From positions 1-64,000 of the forward strand of contig NZ_CANLMZ010000010.1 in assembly GCF_947492645.1 (NCBI RefSeq): 64,000 bases of DNA, written 5' to 3'. Source of the DNA: an uncultured Pontibacter sp. Its GTDB lineage: Bacteria; Bacteroidota; Bacteroidia; Cytophagales; Hymenobacteraceae. The position numbers and the translations under genes are program-made. Below, in pieces: positions 1 to 8,547 of this stretch. How positions within the stretch are numbered: the stretch's first letter is position 1; each line of letters begins with the position of its first letter. Below the pieces are notes generated by a model, which worked only from the letters and a program-made list of their open reading frames with translations, was not told the DNA's origin and made no database searches.

Positions 1-86
1 ACGCTTGCCTTTTTTCGCTGTCAGTTTTTCCATATAAGGTTGATGTTGGTGTCAACCTATTTCAGGACAGGACAATAAAACAAAAA

Positions 87-118
87 AAGCCGCCAGTTTT
101 ATACCTGGTGGCTTTTTT
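87..118. terminator. Rho-independent terminator
   Basis: An 8-bp GC-rich stem (GCCGCCAG paired with CTGGTGGC) has an 8-nt loop, with an A-run on one side and a T-run on the other. It lies just past the stop of the minus-strand lipoprotein gene. The flanks allow it to work in both directions. Confidence 0.75.
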
Positions 119-141
119 ATTAACTTATACAATATGTAGCG

Positions 142-555
142 TTAATTTCTGTCTACGTCAACGTCTACATCTACATCATCAATTTTGCCTAAACGCGACT
201 GCACCTTATTCTCAAAGTCGTTCCAGTCTGCTTTAGTCTCTTCCCATTCTCTGCGGGTTTCATCATCCCAGGTGCTGCTTTCTGCCTCTAGTTCTGCAGA
301 GCGGCGGTTATACTCTGAACGCATTTCACGGTACTCGTCGGCTGTTACCGTTTCGGCACGCTCTGAGTTTGTGGTCACCCATGTATTAAACTCATCATAT
401 TCCCGGTTCATCTCAGCGTTGGCATCATTCATGTCGGCTTGGGCCTCATTTACTTCTGCGTTGGTTTCATTCTGGGTTTCCTGCGAGCAGGCGAATGTGA
501 ACATACCGATGGTTAACGCAAATCCTATTGTTTTAAACTTTGATGCAAATTTCAT
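142..555 (-). CDS. small hypothetical lipoprotein, helical and acidic
   Basis: The product is 137 aa. It starts with a type II signal peptide ending in a lipobox-like TFAC near residue 23, so it is probably a lipid-anchored envelope protein. The mature part is dominated by Glu, Asp, Asn and Arg with a heptad-like pattern, so a long helix or coiled coil is likely. It ends in an unusual Asp-Val repeat (DVDVDVDVD). I do not recognise a named family and assign no function. The gene stands alone, divergent from the hydrolase gene at 688, with a terminator right after its stop. Confidence 0.75.
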   Translation of the reverse strand: MKFASKFKTIGFALTIGMFTFACSQETQNETNAEVNEAQADMNDANAEMNREYDEFNTWVTTNSERAETVTADEYREMRSEYNRRSAELEAESSTWDDETRREWEETKADWNDFENKVQSRLGKIDDVDVDVDVDRN

Positions 556-687
556 AGTTGTATTGATTGGTTATAAGCCCTAAATACGAAGAAAACAGAA
601 TATTGATATATACGCAGCTAAGAATAGCTTATTTTTGCGCCATAATCGTACTTATAAGTATAACAGTAGCTGTATAAATTAGTAGCC

Positions 688-1644
688 ATGCCTATTGTTG
701 CATCAAAGCATAAATCACCCTTTTACCTCTTTAACGGTCACCTGCAAACGATTATCCCAAGTTTGTTCAGGCATGTAGACGGCGTTTTATACGAACGCGA
801 ACGCGTACTTACCCCCGACGACGATTTTATTGACATTGACTGGTCCAGGGTTGGATCGAATGAGTTAGTCATACTTTCGCATGGGCTGGAGGGAGACACC
901 GGCAGACCGTACATACAGGGCATGGTAAAGGCATTTAACAAGCGTGGCGTGGATGCGTTGGCCTGGAACTACCGCAGCTGCAGCGGAGAGCCTAATAAAC
1001 TGCTACGCTCCTACCACCTGGGCGCCTCCGATGACCTGGAGTTTGTAGTACATCATGCTTTAGATACCGGCAGTTACGACAACATTTTCCTGGTAGGCTT
1101 TAGTGCTGGCGGCAACATCACTTTAAAGTATCTTGGCGAAGCACCGGAAAGACTGCCCTCAGAGGTAAAAAGATCTGCTGTGTTTTCTACGCCAGTAGAC
1201 TTGAAATCATCGGCCCAGCAAATCTCCAGAATATACACGCAGCGGTTCTTGAAAACTTTAGGCGCCAAACTGGAGCAGAAAAGGCAAATGTACCCCAACG
1301 AGGTTGACCTGACAGATTATAGTATACTTTGGTCTTTTCCGGAGTTTGACAACCGCTATACAGCACCGCTACATGGCTTTAAAGATGCTGACGATTACTA
1401 TGCGCGTGTTAGCTCCAAGCAATTTATTACAAACATAAAGGTGCCTACGCTATTGGTAAATGCTAAAAACGACCCTTTCCTGGGGCCGCCTTGCTACCCT
1501 ATACTTGAAGCTGAGCAAAACCCATACTTTTACCTCGAAATGCCAAACGAGGGCGGCCACGTTGGCTTTACCGAAGATTTCAGGAAAGATGCTTATTACT
1601 CTGAGGCGAGGGCAGTTAAATTTATACTTGAGGAGCAGGCATAG
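688..1644 (+). CDS. alpha/beta-fold hydrolase, YheT family
   Basis: This 318-aa protein matches the YheT-type alpha/beta hydrolases (COG0429), a widespread cytoplasmic family whose substrate is poorly defined. Visible features are the oxyanion-hole segment SHGLEG (64-69), the nucleophile elbow GFSAG with Ser139, a candidate acid in NAKNDPF (Asp262), and the late catalytic His291 in GGHVGF. The N-terminal NGHLQTI near residues 16-22 is typical of the family. It starts at ATG 688. It ends convergently with the DUF4269 gene, with only 17 bp between the stops. The esterase chemistry is inferred from the family. Confidence 0.85.
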   Translation: MPIVASKHKSPFYLFNGHLQTIIPSLFRHVDGVLYERERVLTPDDDFIDIDWSRVGSNELVILSHGLEGDTGRPYIQGMVKAFNKRGVDALAWNYRSCSGEPNKLLRSYHLGASDDLEFVVHHALDTGSYDNIFLVGFSAGGNITLKYLGEAPERLPSEVKRSAVFSTPVDLKSSAQQISRIYTQRFLKTLGAKLEQKRQMYPNEVDLTDYSILWSFPEFDNRYTAPLHGFKDADDYYARVSSKQFITNIKVPTLLVNAKNDPFLGPPCYPILEAEQNPYFYLEMPNEGGHVGFTEDFRKDAYYSEARAVKFILEEQA

Positions 1645-1661
1645 TACAACAACTGCACCTG

Positions 1662-2189
1662 CTAACTTGTATGCGGTTGCAGAAGTGCCTCGTAAGGGTT
1701 GCCGGGCAAGTTCAGTAACTGAGCAAACGCAGGTTCGGTTTTAGCGCCTTGTTGCTTTAACTGCAAAACCTGCTGCCGGAAAGGTTCGCCATACTTTAGC
1801 AGTAGCTTATACTCAACCAGCATGTGGCGGTAAGCTTTCTGCTCACGCGAAGGTATATGCTGCCCGAACACCTCCACATCAAAGTCATCCAGTCTAAAGC
1901 ATGCAATTATACTTTCGCAGTTATCAATGTTAGTCTCTTTGATACTAAAGTGACCATAACCAGAAAATTGATGCAGGAGCTGATCATAGAAGTTAGCTTT
2001 GTTCTTCCAGCAGCAAATAATATCCAGATCGCTTTGTGGTGTATCGATACCAATGGGTATAGTACCTGCCAATAGCGGATCAAAGGCGACAAGCCTCTCC
2101 ATTACTTTATACTTTACCAACACCTTGTATGCCGCCTGCTGGCGCACATTCCCAAATTGCAGGTAATGTATGTCTTCGAAGTTTATCAC
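1662..2189 (-). CDS. DUF4269 domain protein, nucleotidyltransferase-like
   Basis: The 175-aa protein covers a whole DUF4269 domain. The segment GTIPIGIDTPQSDLDII (residues 42-58) resembles the Gly-Ser/Asp-x-Asp nucleotide-binding signature of the DNA polymerase beta nucleotidyltransferase fold, with the acidic pair in SDLDI. An enzymatic role is an inference, since the family is uncharacterised as far as I know. It is last in a minus-strand run after rsmG, 39 bp downstream of it, and may share its transcript. Confidence 0.75.
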   Translation of the reverse strand: MINFEDIHYLQFGNVRQQAAYKVLVKYKVMERLVAFDPLLAGTIPIGIDTPQSDLDIICCWKNKANFYDQLLHQFSGYGHFSIKETNIDNCESIIACFRLDDFDVEVFGQHIPSREQKAYRHMLVEYKLLLKYGEPFRQQVLQLKQQGAKTEPAFAQLLNLPGNPYEALLQPHTS

Positions 2190-2228
2190 GCGCTCGTATT
2201 TTATAGCTCTGGCAGGCGTTTTACAATA

Positions 2229-2873
2229 TTAGCGCCTTGTTAGCGGCACATACACCACCTTCTTCGTCTCAAAAAACTCCTCCGTAAAATATTCCGATAG
2301 GTGATGTACATTCGTGATCAGGCCTGACTCCGCGATTTCTTCCTCCAGCTCACCGCCTTTCAGGTAGTACAAGCCCTCGGTTGGCAACCCGGTTTTCTTA
2401 AAGCTGCTCATAATCCAGGGCCAGAAGTTGGCTAAACGCGTTACGGCACGGCTCACAACAAAATCATACTTGTCGCGCACCTGCTCTGCGCGGGTATGGC
2501 TGGCTGTAACGTTTTGCAAATGCAATTCGCGGGCAATCTCCTGCACCACATGTATTTTTTTACCGATAGAATCTACCAAATGGAATTTTACCTCCGGGAA
2601 CATAACTGCCAGCGGCAAGCCTGGTAACCCGCCGCCTGTGCCCACATCCATCACCGAAGTGTGCTCCGGAAACTGAACTACCTTAGCAATGCCCAGCGAG
2701 TGCAGAATATGGTGCACGCCCAACTGGTCCATGTCCTTCCGCGAGATCACGTTTATCTTCTGGTTCCACTCCTGGTACAGCTCCCCCATGTGCTCATACT
2801 TTTGCAGTTGGTCTTCGGTAAGCGCCGGAAAGTAACCAGACAAAAGCGTGCGGATGGCAGTAGAATGAGGCAT
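2229..2873 (-). CDS. rsmG: 16S rRNA (guanine-527-N7)-methyltransferase
   Basis: RsmG (GidB) uses S-adenosylmethionine to methylate N7 of G527 in 16S rRNA. The 214-aa protein has the usual length. It shows NVISRKD (41-47) and the SAM-binding loop VMDVGTGGGLPGLPLA (74-89), followed by VDSIGKK and VVSRAV, all standard for the family. It starts at ATG 2873, 32 bp downstream of the stop of a small membrane-protein gene. Loss of this enzyme gives low-level streptomycin resistance in other bacteria; nothing here looks damaged. Confidence 0.95.
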   Translation of the reverse strand: MPHSTAIRTLLSGYFPALTEDQLQKYEHMGELYQEWNQKINVISRKDMDQLGVHHILHSLGIAKVVQFPEHTSVMDVGTGGGLPGLPLAVMFPEVKFHLVDSIGKKIHVVQEIARELHLQNVTASHTRAEQVRDKYDFVVSRAVTRLANFWPWIMSSFKKTGLPTEGLYYLKGGELEEEIAESGLITNVHHLSEYFTEEFFETKKVVYVPLTRR

Positions 2874-2905
2874 ATTTTTTTAGTATGAATTAGAAATTGT
2901 GAACG

Positions 2906-3127
2906 CTAAGCAGCAAACAAGTATAAAATAGCGGCAAGCACCACCACGGCAGCAACTACGGCTAAGGCCATAAACACATCAAACAGCAGCACAAGCCCGG
3001 CATTGCGGTACTGGCCTTCATACTTTATACTTAGCTCGCGCTCAATTTTCTCAGGGGTGCGTAGCCGCAGCTGCAAGTATAACTCCCCTATCCGTTCCAG
3101 CCACCTCTCCTTCGAAAAGAATCTCAT
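2906..3127 (-). CDS. small hypothetical membrane protein
   Basis: I favour the start at ATG 3127, giving 73 aa beginning MRFFSKERW. Upstream in-frame starts would add about 29 residues encoded by a stretch that is mostly tandem AAGTATA motifs, so the longer form looks artificial. The N-terminal half is charged and helical. The C-terminal half is one hydrophobic segment of about 25 residues rich in Ala and Val. No family was recognised. It lies between the terminator behind the sigma factor gene and rsmG, so it may lead the rsmG transcript. Confidence 0.6.
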   Translation of the reverse strand: MRFFSKERWLERIGELYLQLRLRTPEKIERELSIKYEGQYRNAGLVLLFDVFMALAVVAAVVVLAAILYLFAA

Positions 3128-3190
3128 CGCAAGTATAAAATATCCGTCTGCAAAAGTATAAAATAAGTATGGCATCCGCACTAAAAGTAT

Positions 3191-3224
3191 AAAACCCCTG
3201 CTGCTTACGGGCAACAGGGGTTTC
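3191..3224 (-). terminator. terminator behind sigma factor gene
   Basis: The inverted repeat AAACCCCTG...CAGGGGTTT has an interrupted stem of about 12 bp. It lies 37 bp past the sigma factor stop on the minus strand. Confidence 0.65.
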
Positions 3225-3260
3225 TAACGTAATCAAATTTTAACCTTAATTTAATGCTGT

Positions 3261-3869
3261 TTAGATGAGGTGCTTTTTGTTCTTTACCATGTCATAGAGT
3301 AATTCGCGGGCACGGTGCAGCTGGGCTTTTACGGTGCCTAGCGGGGCGTTAAGTTCCGTGGCAATCTCTTCGTAGCTAAGCTCGTTAAAGTAACGCAGCG
3401 TAACAAGGCGCTGGTACTTTTCTGGCAGCTTAGCCACCACATACTGCATAATCTCGATCTTCTGGTTCTTGATTGCCTCTTCCTGCGGGTTCAGGTTCTT
3501 ATCTTTAAAGTCAATCGTTATCTCGTCGCCGTTGTCAATTTTAATGGCCGAGTCGATTGACATCGTTTTGATCCTGTTCTTGCGGATAAAGTCGATACAG
3601 TTGTTTGTGGCGATGCGGAAAAGCCAGGTACTGAAGGCGTACTCCGGGTTAAACTTATGCAGGTTTCTGAATGCCTTGGCAAAAGCCTCTATCGTTAAGT
3701 CCTCTGCGTCGTCAGCGTTGCGCACCATCTTAAGCACCACGTGGTAAACGGGCTTTTTATAGATGCTCATCAGTTCGGCGTACGCTTTTTCATCGTTATC
3801 TTCCACCGCTGCCTGAATAAGCTTAAAGTCGTGCTTTGCTTTTGCAGAGAATTGTTTGTTTACTTCCAT
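3261..3869 (-). CDS. sigma-70 family (ECF-type) RNA polymerase sigma factor
   Basis: The 202-aa protein has the two-domain layout of ECF sigma factors. Region 2 (about residues 25-100) includes NADDAEDLTIEAFAKAF and FSTWLFRIATNNCID. Region 4 (about 140-195) is a helix-turn-helix with LSYEEIATEL and PLGTVKAQLHRAR. It would direct RNA polymerase to a set of promoters I cannot define. No anti-sigma gene is next to it. The first 10 bp overlap the end of the upstream glycosyltransferase gene, so the two are translationally linked. A terminator follows. Confidence 0.9.
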   Translation of the reverse strand: MEVNKQFSAKAKHDFKLIQAAVEDNDEKAYAELMSIYKKPVYHVVLKMVRNADDAEDLTIEAFAKAFRNLHKFNPEYAFSTWLFRIATNNCIDFIRKNRIKTMSIDSAIKIDNGDEITIDFKDKNLNPQEEAIKNQKIEIMQYVVAKLPEKYQRLVTLRYFNELSYEEIATELNAPLGTVKAQLHRARELLYDMVKNKKHLI

Positions 3870-4963
3870 CTGAGTCGTTTATACATTAATACAGATATCC
3901 CAAGGAAGACATAGGTAAAGAAATACACTACATCCAGCACAGGCAATAATGGCAGGGATACCGTTTCGTCGAGTCTGCGTGCGGCCAGCACATATACCGG
4001 AAAAACCGACAGATAGCGTACGCCAACAAGCGCACCCAATATAGCTAAATGGCTATTTAAAACAAGAAGAATAATTAAAAGGAAATAGAAAAATACATTT
4101 GATACTACAAAAGCTCCTATCCTTCTTCTGTCTGCCGCTTTATAACGCCCCCCAACGGACATATGCCTACGTTTTTGCACAACCCATTCCCAAAACGTCT
4201 TTTTAGGAATGCTTACTGTTTGCGCCTCCTTGTTGATAACAATGCTAACTTTACTATTGTTGGCGGCATCACGAACAAAAAGGTCATCGTCGCCGCCCAT
4301 TGTTTTGATGTGAGATGCAAACCCTTTGTTCTTAAAGAAACATGATTTGGTATAGGATAAGTTTCTACCCACACCCATATAAGGTTTCCCTAGGTTTGCA
4401 TGAGACAGATACTGAATTCCGGTAAGCAAGGTTTCATATCGGATCAAGCTATTTAAAAAACCTTTTAATTGTGCATATGGAGAGTAACCAAGTACAACTT
4501 CTGCCCCCGATTCGTAACCGCTCTGCATCTTCTCGATCCAGTTAAGGCTGCATGGCCGGCAATCGGCATCGATAAAAAGCATGTGCTCATACTTAGCTGC
4601 TCTGATGCCCAGGGCTACCGCATATTTTTTGGGGTTAAGGTAATCCGGCGTCTTTTTTACCGTTACTACCTTAAAGTGCGGAAATTGCTTTTCCAGCTCA
4701 AACAGGTAAAATTCTGTGTCGTCGTCTGAGCGATCGTTTACCACTATTATCTCAAATTGCGGGTACTCCTGGTCCAGCAGCATGGGTAGCAACTCGTACA
4801 GGTTGTCCTGTTCGTTGTGGGCCGCCACAATAACCGACACGGGCCGCCTTACCTCAGACTGCGGATCTGTGTACTTGGTGAGGGGCAGAAAATAAAAAAA
4901 CGCAAAATAAAGCTGCACCAGCACACAAAGTCCGAGCAGCACCAGCAGTATACTTGTAATCAA
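3860..4963 (-). CDS. membrane-bound family 2 glycosyltransferase
   Basis: The 367-aa protein has one N-terminal membrane segment (about residues 3-25), a cytoplasmic GT-A domain, and two or three C-terminal membrane helices (about 285-360). GT2 signs are VIVAAHNEQDNL, VVNDRSDD, the metal-binding DADCRP, and QKRRHMSVGGRYK, which resembles the acceptor-side QxxRW motif of processive enzymes. It should transfer a sugar from a nucleotide sugar to an envelope glycan or lipid; the substrate cannot be read from the sequence. Its 3' end overlaps the sigma factor gene by 10 bp. Confidence 0.85.
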   Translation of the reverse strand: MITSILLVLLGLCVLVQLYFAFFYFLPLTKYTDPQSEVRRPVSVIVAAHNEQDNLYELLPMLLDQEYPQFEIIVVNDRSDDDTEFYLFELEKQFPHFKVVTVKKTPDYLNPKKYAVALGIRAAKYEHMLFIDADCRPCSLNWIEKMQSGYESGAEVVLGYSPYAQLKGFLNSLIRYETLLTGIQYLSHANLGKPYMGVGRNLSYTKSCFFKNKGFASHIKTMGGDDDLFVRDAANNSKVSIVINKEAQTVSIPKKTFWEWVVQKRRHMSVGGRYKAADRRRIGAFVVSNVFFYFLLIILLVLNSHLAILGALVGVRYLSVFPVYVLAARRLDETVSLPLLPVLDVVYFFTYVFLGISVLMYKRLRWK

Positions 4964-5149
4964 TACGGTAATTTGTTAAATGGTTGGCCTGTTAAATGGT
5001 TGTACTGTTTACATGCCGCATGTTTCTGCTGATCTACCGGCAAAAACAAAATCGACTACTCGCTATCAAACAATTTAACTATTCCCTCCTCAAAAATAGC
5101 CATTAAATACCCATTTCCGAAGTATAGCCGCATTAAAAAAATTGTATGG

Positions 5150-5176
5150 TTTGTGGCGCTACACTTTGTATCTTTG
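5150..5176 (+). promoter_or_regulatory. Bacteroidota-type promoter for tgt
   Basis: A TATCTTTG -7 element (5169-5176) fits the consensus TAnnTTTG. A TTTG lies 15 nt upstream (5150-5153), a slightly short spacer. The leader to the tgt start is about 95 nt. The rest of the 313-bp gap (4964-5276) holds two copies of the repeat GTTAAATGGTTG (4979-5006) and no gene. Confidence 0.55.
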
Positions 5177-5276
5177 CCGGTTCTTTTAGAATTATAAATA
5201 AACGCTGTGCATTAGCTGTTTAGCAGCCACCGCAGCTGGCGCTGTTCTTGCAAAGGCAGGGCTGAAAACTTAACGT

Positions 5277-6407
5277 ATGCAATTTTCATTAGTAGCCAAA
5301 GATCCTCAGTCTAAAGCGCGTGCCGGTGTAGTACAAACCGAACACGGTGCCATCGAAACGCCAATTTTTATGCCCGTTGGCACGGCCGGCACCGTTAAGG
5401 CGGTGCACCAGCGTGAGCTGAAAGACGATATTAAAGCCGAAATCATACTTGGCAACACCTACCACTTATACCTGCGCCCCGGCCTTGATGTGTTGGAGCA
5501 GGCAGGCGGTTTGCATAAATTTAACGGCTGGGACAGGCCCATACTTACAGACAGCGGCGGCTACCAGGTTTTCTCGCTGGCAGGCACACGCAAAATAAAA
5601 GAAGAGGGCGTTAAGTTCAAGTCGCACATAGACGGCTCTACGCTTAACTTTACTCCGGAGAATGTGATGGACACACAACGCACGATTGGTGCAGACATCA
5701 TTATGGCTTTCGACGAGTGCACCCCCTACCCTTGCGACCATACGTACGCTAAGTACTCTATGGAGCGCACACACCGCTGGCTGCAGCGCTGCGTAGACAG
5801 GTTTGACAGCACCGAGCCAAAGTATGGCTACAGCCAAACGCTTTTCCCGATTGTGCAGGGCAGCACTTACAAAGACCTGCGCATACAGTCTGCCGAGACA
5901 ATTGCCAGTTTCGGACGCGAAGGTAATGCCATTGGTGGCTTATCAGTAGGCGAGCCAGCCGAGATGATGTATGAGATGACCGAACTGGTTTGCGATATAC
6001 TTCCGGAAGATAAGCCACGCTACTTAATGGGGGTAGGCACGCCAGCCAACATACTGGAGAACATTGCCTTAGGCGTGGATATGTTTGACTGTGTGCTCCC
6101 AACCCGCAATGCCCGTAATGGAATGCTTTTCACTACGCAGGGTGTTATTAATATCCGTAATAAAAAGTGGGCTGATGACTACAGCCCTATTGATGCAGAG
6201 CTGGGAGGCTATGTAAGCACATTTTACAGCAAAGCTTACCTGCGCCACCTGATACATAGCGGGGAGTACCTGGCCGGGCAAATTGCCAGCGTGCATAACC
6301 TTACGTTCTATCTGTGGCTGGTAAAGCAGGCGCGCCAACGCATTATAGACGGCACTTTCCGCGATTGGAAAGATGTAATGGTAAAGAAACTGATGACAAG
6401 GCTCTAA
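5277..6407 (+). CDS. tgt: tRNA-guanine transglycosylase (queuosine pathway)
   Basis: Tgt swaps guanine-34 of GUN-anticodon tRNAs for the queuine precursor preQ1. The 376-aa protein has DSGGYQ with Asp92, the binding-pocket segment AFDEC (144-148), GGLSVGE (220-226) and the nucleophile region FDCVLPTRNARNG with Asp271. The canonical zinc motif CxCxxC near residue 310 reads ELGGYVSTF instead, so all three cysteines are gone, while the final histidine (His340 in VHN) is kept. I believe relatives in the phylum share this. It appears to be monocistronic or followed by lptF after a repeat-bearing gap. Confidence 0.95.
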   Translation: MQFSLVAKDPQSKARAGVVQTEHGAIETPIFMPVGTAGTVKAVHQRELKDDIKAEIILGNTYHLYLRPGLDVLEQAGGLHKFNGWDRPILTDSGGYQVFSLAGTRKIKEEGVKFKSHIDGSTLNFTPENVMDTQRTIGADIIMAFDECTPYPCDHTYAKYSMERTHRWLQRCVDRFDSTEPKYGYSQTLFPIVQGSTYKDLRIQSAETIASFGREGNAIGGLSVGEPAEMMYEMTELVCDILPEDKPRYLMGVGTPANILENIALGVDMFDCVLPTRNARNGMLFTTQGVINIRNKKWADDYSPIDAELGGYVSTFYSKAYLRHLIHSGEYLAGQIASVHNLTFYLWLVKQARQRIIDGTFRDWKDVMVKKLMTRL

Positions 6408-6414
6408 CCAGCCA

Positions 6415-6517
6415 GTTAAAAGTTAAGCGTATAAAGTTAAAAGCAGGATTTCATAGTACCTGCTTCTGACTATCATTACACACAAACTCTTAACCCATAA
6501 CTTTTAACACTAAACTA
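6415..6517. repeat. intergenic TTAAAAGTTAAAAG-type inverted repeat
   Basis: The left arm has AGTTAAAAGTTAA and AAAGTTAAAAG. The right arm has the reverse-complement-like AACTCTTAACC and AACTTTTAACACT. Between them sits a small hairpin with AGCAGG and CCTGCT arms (6442-6464). Similar arrays occur at 15597-15678 and 56277-56314, always between genes. Confidence 0.6.
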
Positions 6518-6527
6518 AAGCGAAGCA

Positions 6528-7604
6528 TTGAAGCTACTCGATAAGTACATACTAAAGAAGTTCCTGACCACTTTCGTGTTTGTGGTGCTGATACTGGTAT
6601 CGGTGATTCTGGTGATTGACTTCACAGAGAAGAACGATGACTTTATCAAGCATAATGTGGCCATTGGCGAGATCCTTTTCGATTATTACCTGAACCTGAT
6701 TCCGTACTATGCCAATATGCTAAGCCCGATTACAGTATTTATTGCTACTGTTTTTGTTACGGCACAGCTGGCTTCGCATACCGAAATAATAGCTATACTT
6801 AGCAGCGGCGTAAGCTTCAGAAGATTACTGGTGCCTTACCTGATCGGCTCATCGCTTATTGCCATTGTTATTTTTGTGCTCATTGGCTGGGTTATACCCA
6901 ATGCAAACAAAGAGAGTGTGGCTTTCCAGATAAAGTACACCAAAAGCACCTTTACCTACGACTCGCGCAACATACACGTTAAAATAGGCCCTGAAACCTA
7001 TGTGTACATGGAAAGCTATAACAACACAGCCAACATTGGCTACAACTTTGCCCTCGAGACCATTGATAACACCAAGCTTAAAAGCAAGTTAACTTCCAGC
7101 AACGTGCGTTGGGACGAAGAAAAACAGAAATGGCACCTGGACAGCTATACCCTGCGCACTTTTGACGGCGAAAAGGAGACGCTGCTGAAAGGCGGTGTAC
7201 TTGATACAGCGTTGGCCCTTACACCAAAAGACTTCGAAAGCACCTATAAACTGGAGCAGACCATGACTTTAACGGAGCTAAACCGCTACATCGACGAGAA
7301 AAAATCGCGGGGCGCAGATGACCTGGAAACATACCTGATCGAAAAGTATGAGCGCTTCAGTTATCCTTTTGCCATCATCATACTTACCGTGATCGGGGTT
7401 ATTGTGAGTGCACGTAAGGCTCGTGGCGGCGTCGGCTTCCAGATTGCGCTCGGTTTCTTCTTTGCGTTCATATTTATCATCTTCGTTATCACTAGCCGCA
7501 GTCTGGCACAGGTTGGAGATATTGATCCTGCCATTGCCGCCTGGATACCCACGATAGTTTTCACGGGTATTGGTTTACTGTTGTACCGTTACGTTCCGCG
7601 CTAA
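6528..7604 (+). CDS. LptF/LptG-family permease
   Basis: The 358-aa protein is a YjgP/YjgQ (LptF/LptG) permease, an inner-membrane subunit of the LptB2FG machine that extracts lipopolysaccharide towards the outer membrane. Membrane helices lie near residues 13-33, 55-80 and 100-120, then a periplasmic beta-jellyroll-like region (about 130-255), then three more helices to residue 355, the usual arrangement. Translation appears to begin at TTG 6528 with the typical LLDKYILKKFL start. The stop is one base before the ATG of the EamA gene, so the two are co-transcribed. Whether it is the F or G subunit cannot be told. Confidence 0.88.
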   Translation: MKLLDKYILKKFLTTFVFVVLILVSVILVIDFTEKNDDFIKHNVAIGEILFDYYLNLIPYYANMLSPITVFIATVFVTAQLASHTEIIAILSSGVSFRRLLVPYLIGSSLIAIVIFVLIGWVIPNANKESVAFQIKYTKSTFTYDSRNIHVKIGPETYVYMESYNNTANIGYNFALETIDNTKLKSKLTSSNVRWDEEKQKWHLDSYTLRTFDGEKETLLKGGVLDTALALTPKDFESTYKLEQTMTLTELNRYIDEKKSRGADDLETYLIEKYERFSYPFAIIILTVIGVIVSARKARGGVGFQIALGFFFAFIFIIFVITSRSLAQVGDIDPAIAAWIPTIVFTGIGLLLYRYVPR

Positions 7605-7605
7605 G

Positions 7606-8547
7606 ATGCCTCGCTTTAAAGATTTTCTGGAGCTTCACTTCATCGTTTTCCTATGGGGGTTTACGGCTATACTTGGTAAGCTTATAACGATACCTGCTGT
7701 AGAGTTGGTAGCCTTGCGCACCTCCATTACAGCGCTGGCTATCGGGGCAATCATTTACAAGCGCGGCACGCCTTTTTGGATGGGCCGGGTGCAGGCAGTA
7801 AAGCTCTTAGGAGTAGGCTTTATCATAGCAGCCCACTGGATCCTGTTTTTTGCGGCGGCACGCGTTTCTTCTGTATCTATTACGCTAGTTGGTATTGCCA
7901 CCTGCAGCCTCTGGACCGCCTTGCTAGACCCTCTTTTCAGTAAAACCAGGATAAAGCCTCACGAAATCCTACTGGCCCTGCTGGTCATATTCGGGCTCTA
8001 CATTATTTTTAAGAACGAGACTGAGTTCAACAGCATATTGGGCATAAGTATGGCTATCGCATCTGCGCTGATGGGTTCTATCTTTACCATTATCAATGCC
8101 AAACTTGTAAAGCGCATACCTTCTACTACTATTACAGCTTACGAGATGGCAGGCGCTTGCCTGGGCACAGTATTGTTCTTCCCGATTTATACTACCTATT
8201 TTGCGGAAGGCGGGGCGCTAAACTTTACCATGAACAGCATGGACTGGGTATACCTGCTGGTACTTGCCCTGGCTTGCACCGTTTATGCCTATACAGCCTC
8301 TGTCAGGATAATGCAACGCATTTCAGCTTATACCATGAACCTGACCGTAAACCTGGAGCCGATCTATGGAATTATACTTGCGTTGCTGATCTTTAAAGAT
8401 GATGAGCAAATGTCGTCTGGCTTTTACCTCGGTGCTGCCATTATCCTGTTAAGCGTATTTATCTATCCTATCCTGGATGCTTATGACAAGCGCCGCAAAA
8501 AACTAAAGCAAACCTTTCCAGAGCATGTAGTGATCGGGGAAGATTAA
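7606..8547 (+). CDS. EamA/DMT-family transporter
   Basis: I chose ATG 7606 (product MPRFKDFLE..., 313 aa) because it lies directly after the upstream stop; a longer reading would overlap that gene. The protein has about ten membrane helices arranged as two EamA repeats, as in drug/metabolite exporters. The substrate is unknown. The 3' end overlaps the convergent ispE gene by 45 bp, so both C-termini are encoded in the same DNA on opposite strands with no room for a terminator between them. Confidence 0.85.
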   Translation: MPRFKDFLELHFIVFLWGFTAILGKLITIPAVELVALRTSITALAIGAIIYKRGTPFWMGRVQAVKLLGVGFIIAAHWILFFAAARVSSVSITLVGIATCSLWTALLDPLFSKTRIKPHEILLALLVIFGLYIIFKNETEFNSILGISMAIASALMGSIFTIINAKLVKRIPSTTITAYEMAGACLGTVLFFPIYTTYFAEGGALNFTMNSMDWVYLLVLALACTVYAYTASVRIMQRISAYTMNLTVNLEPIYGIILALLIFKDDEQMSSGFYLGAAIILLSVFIYPILDAYDKRRKKLKQTFPEHVVIGED

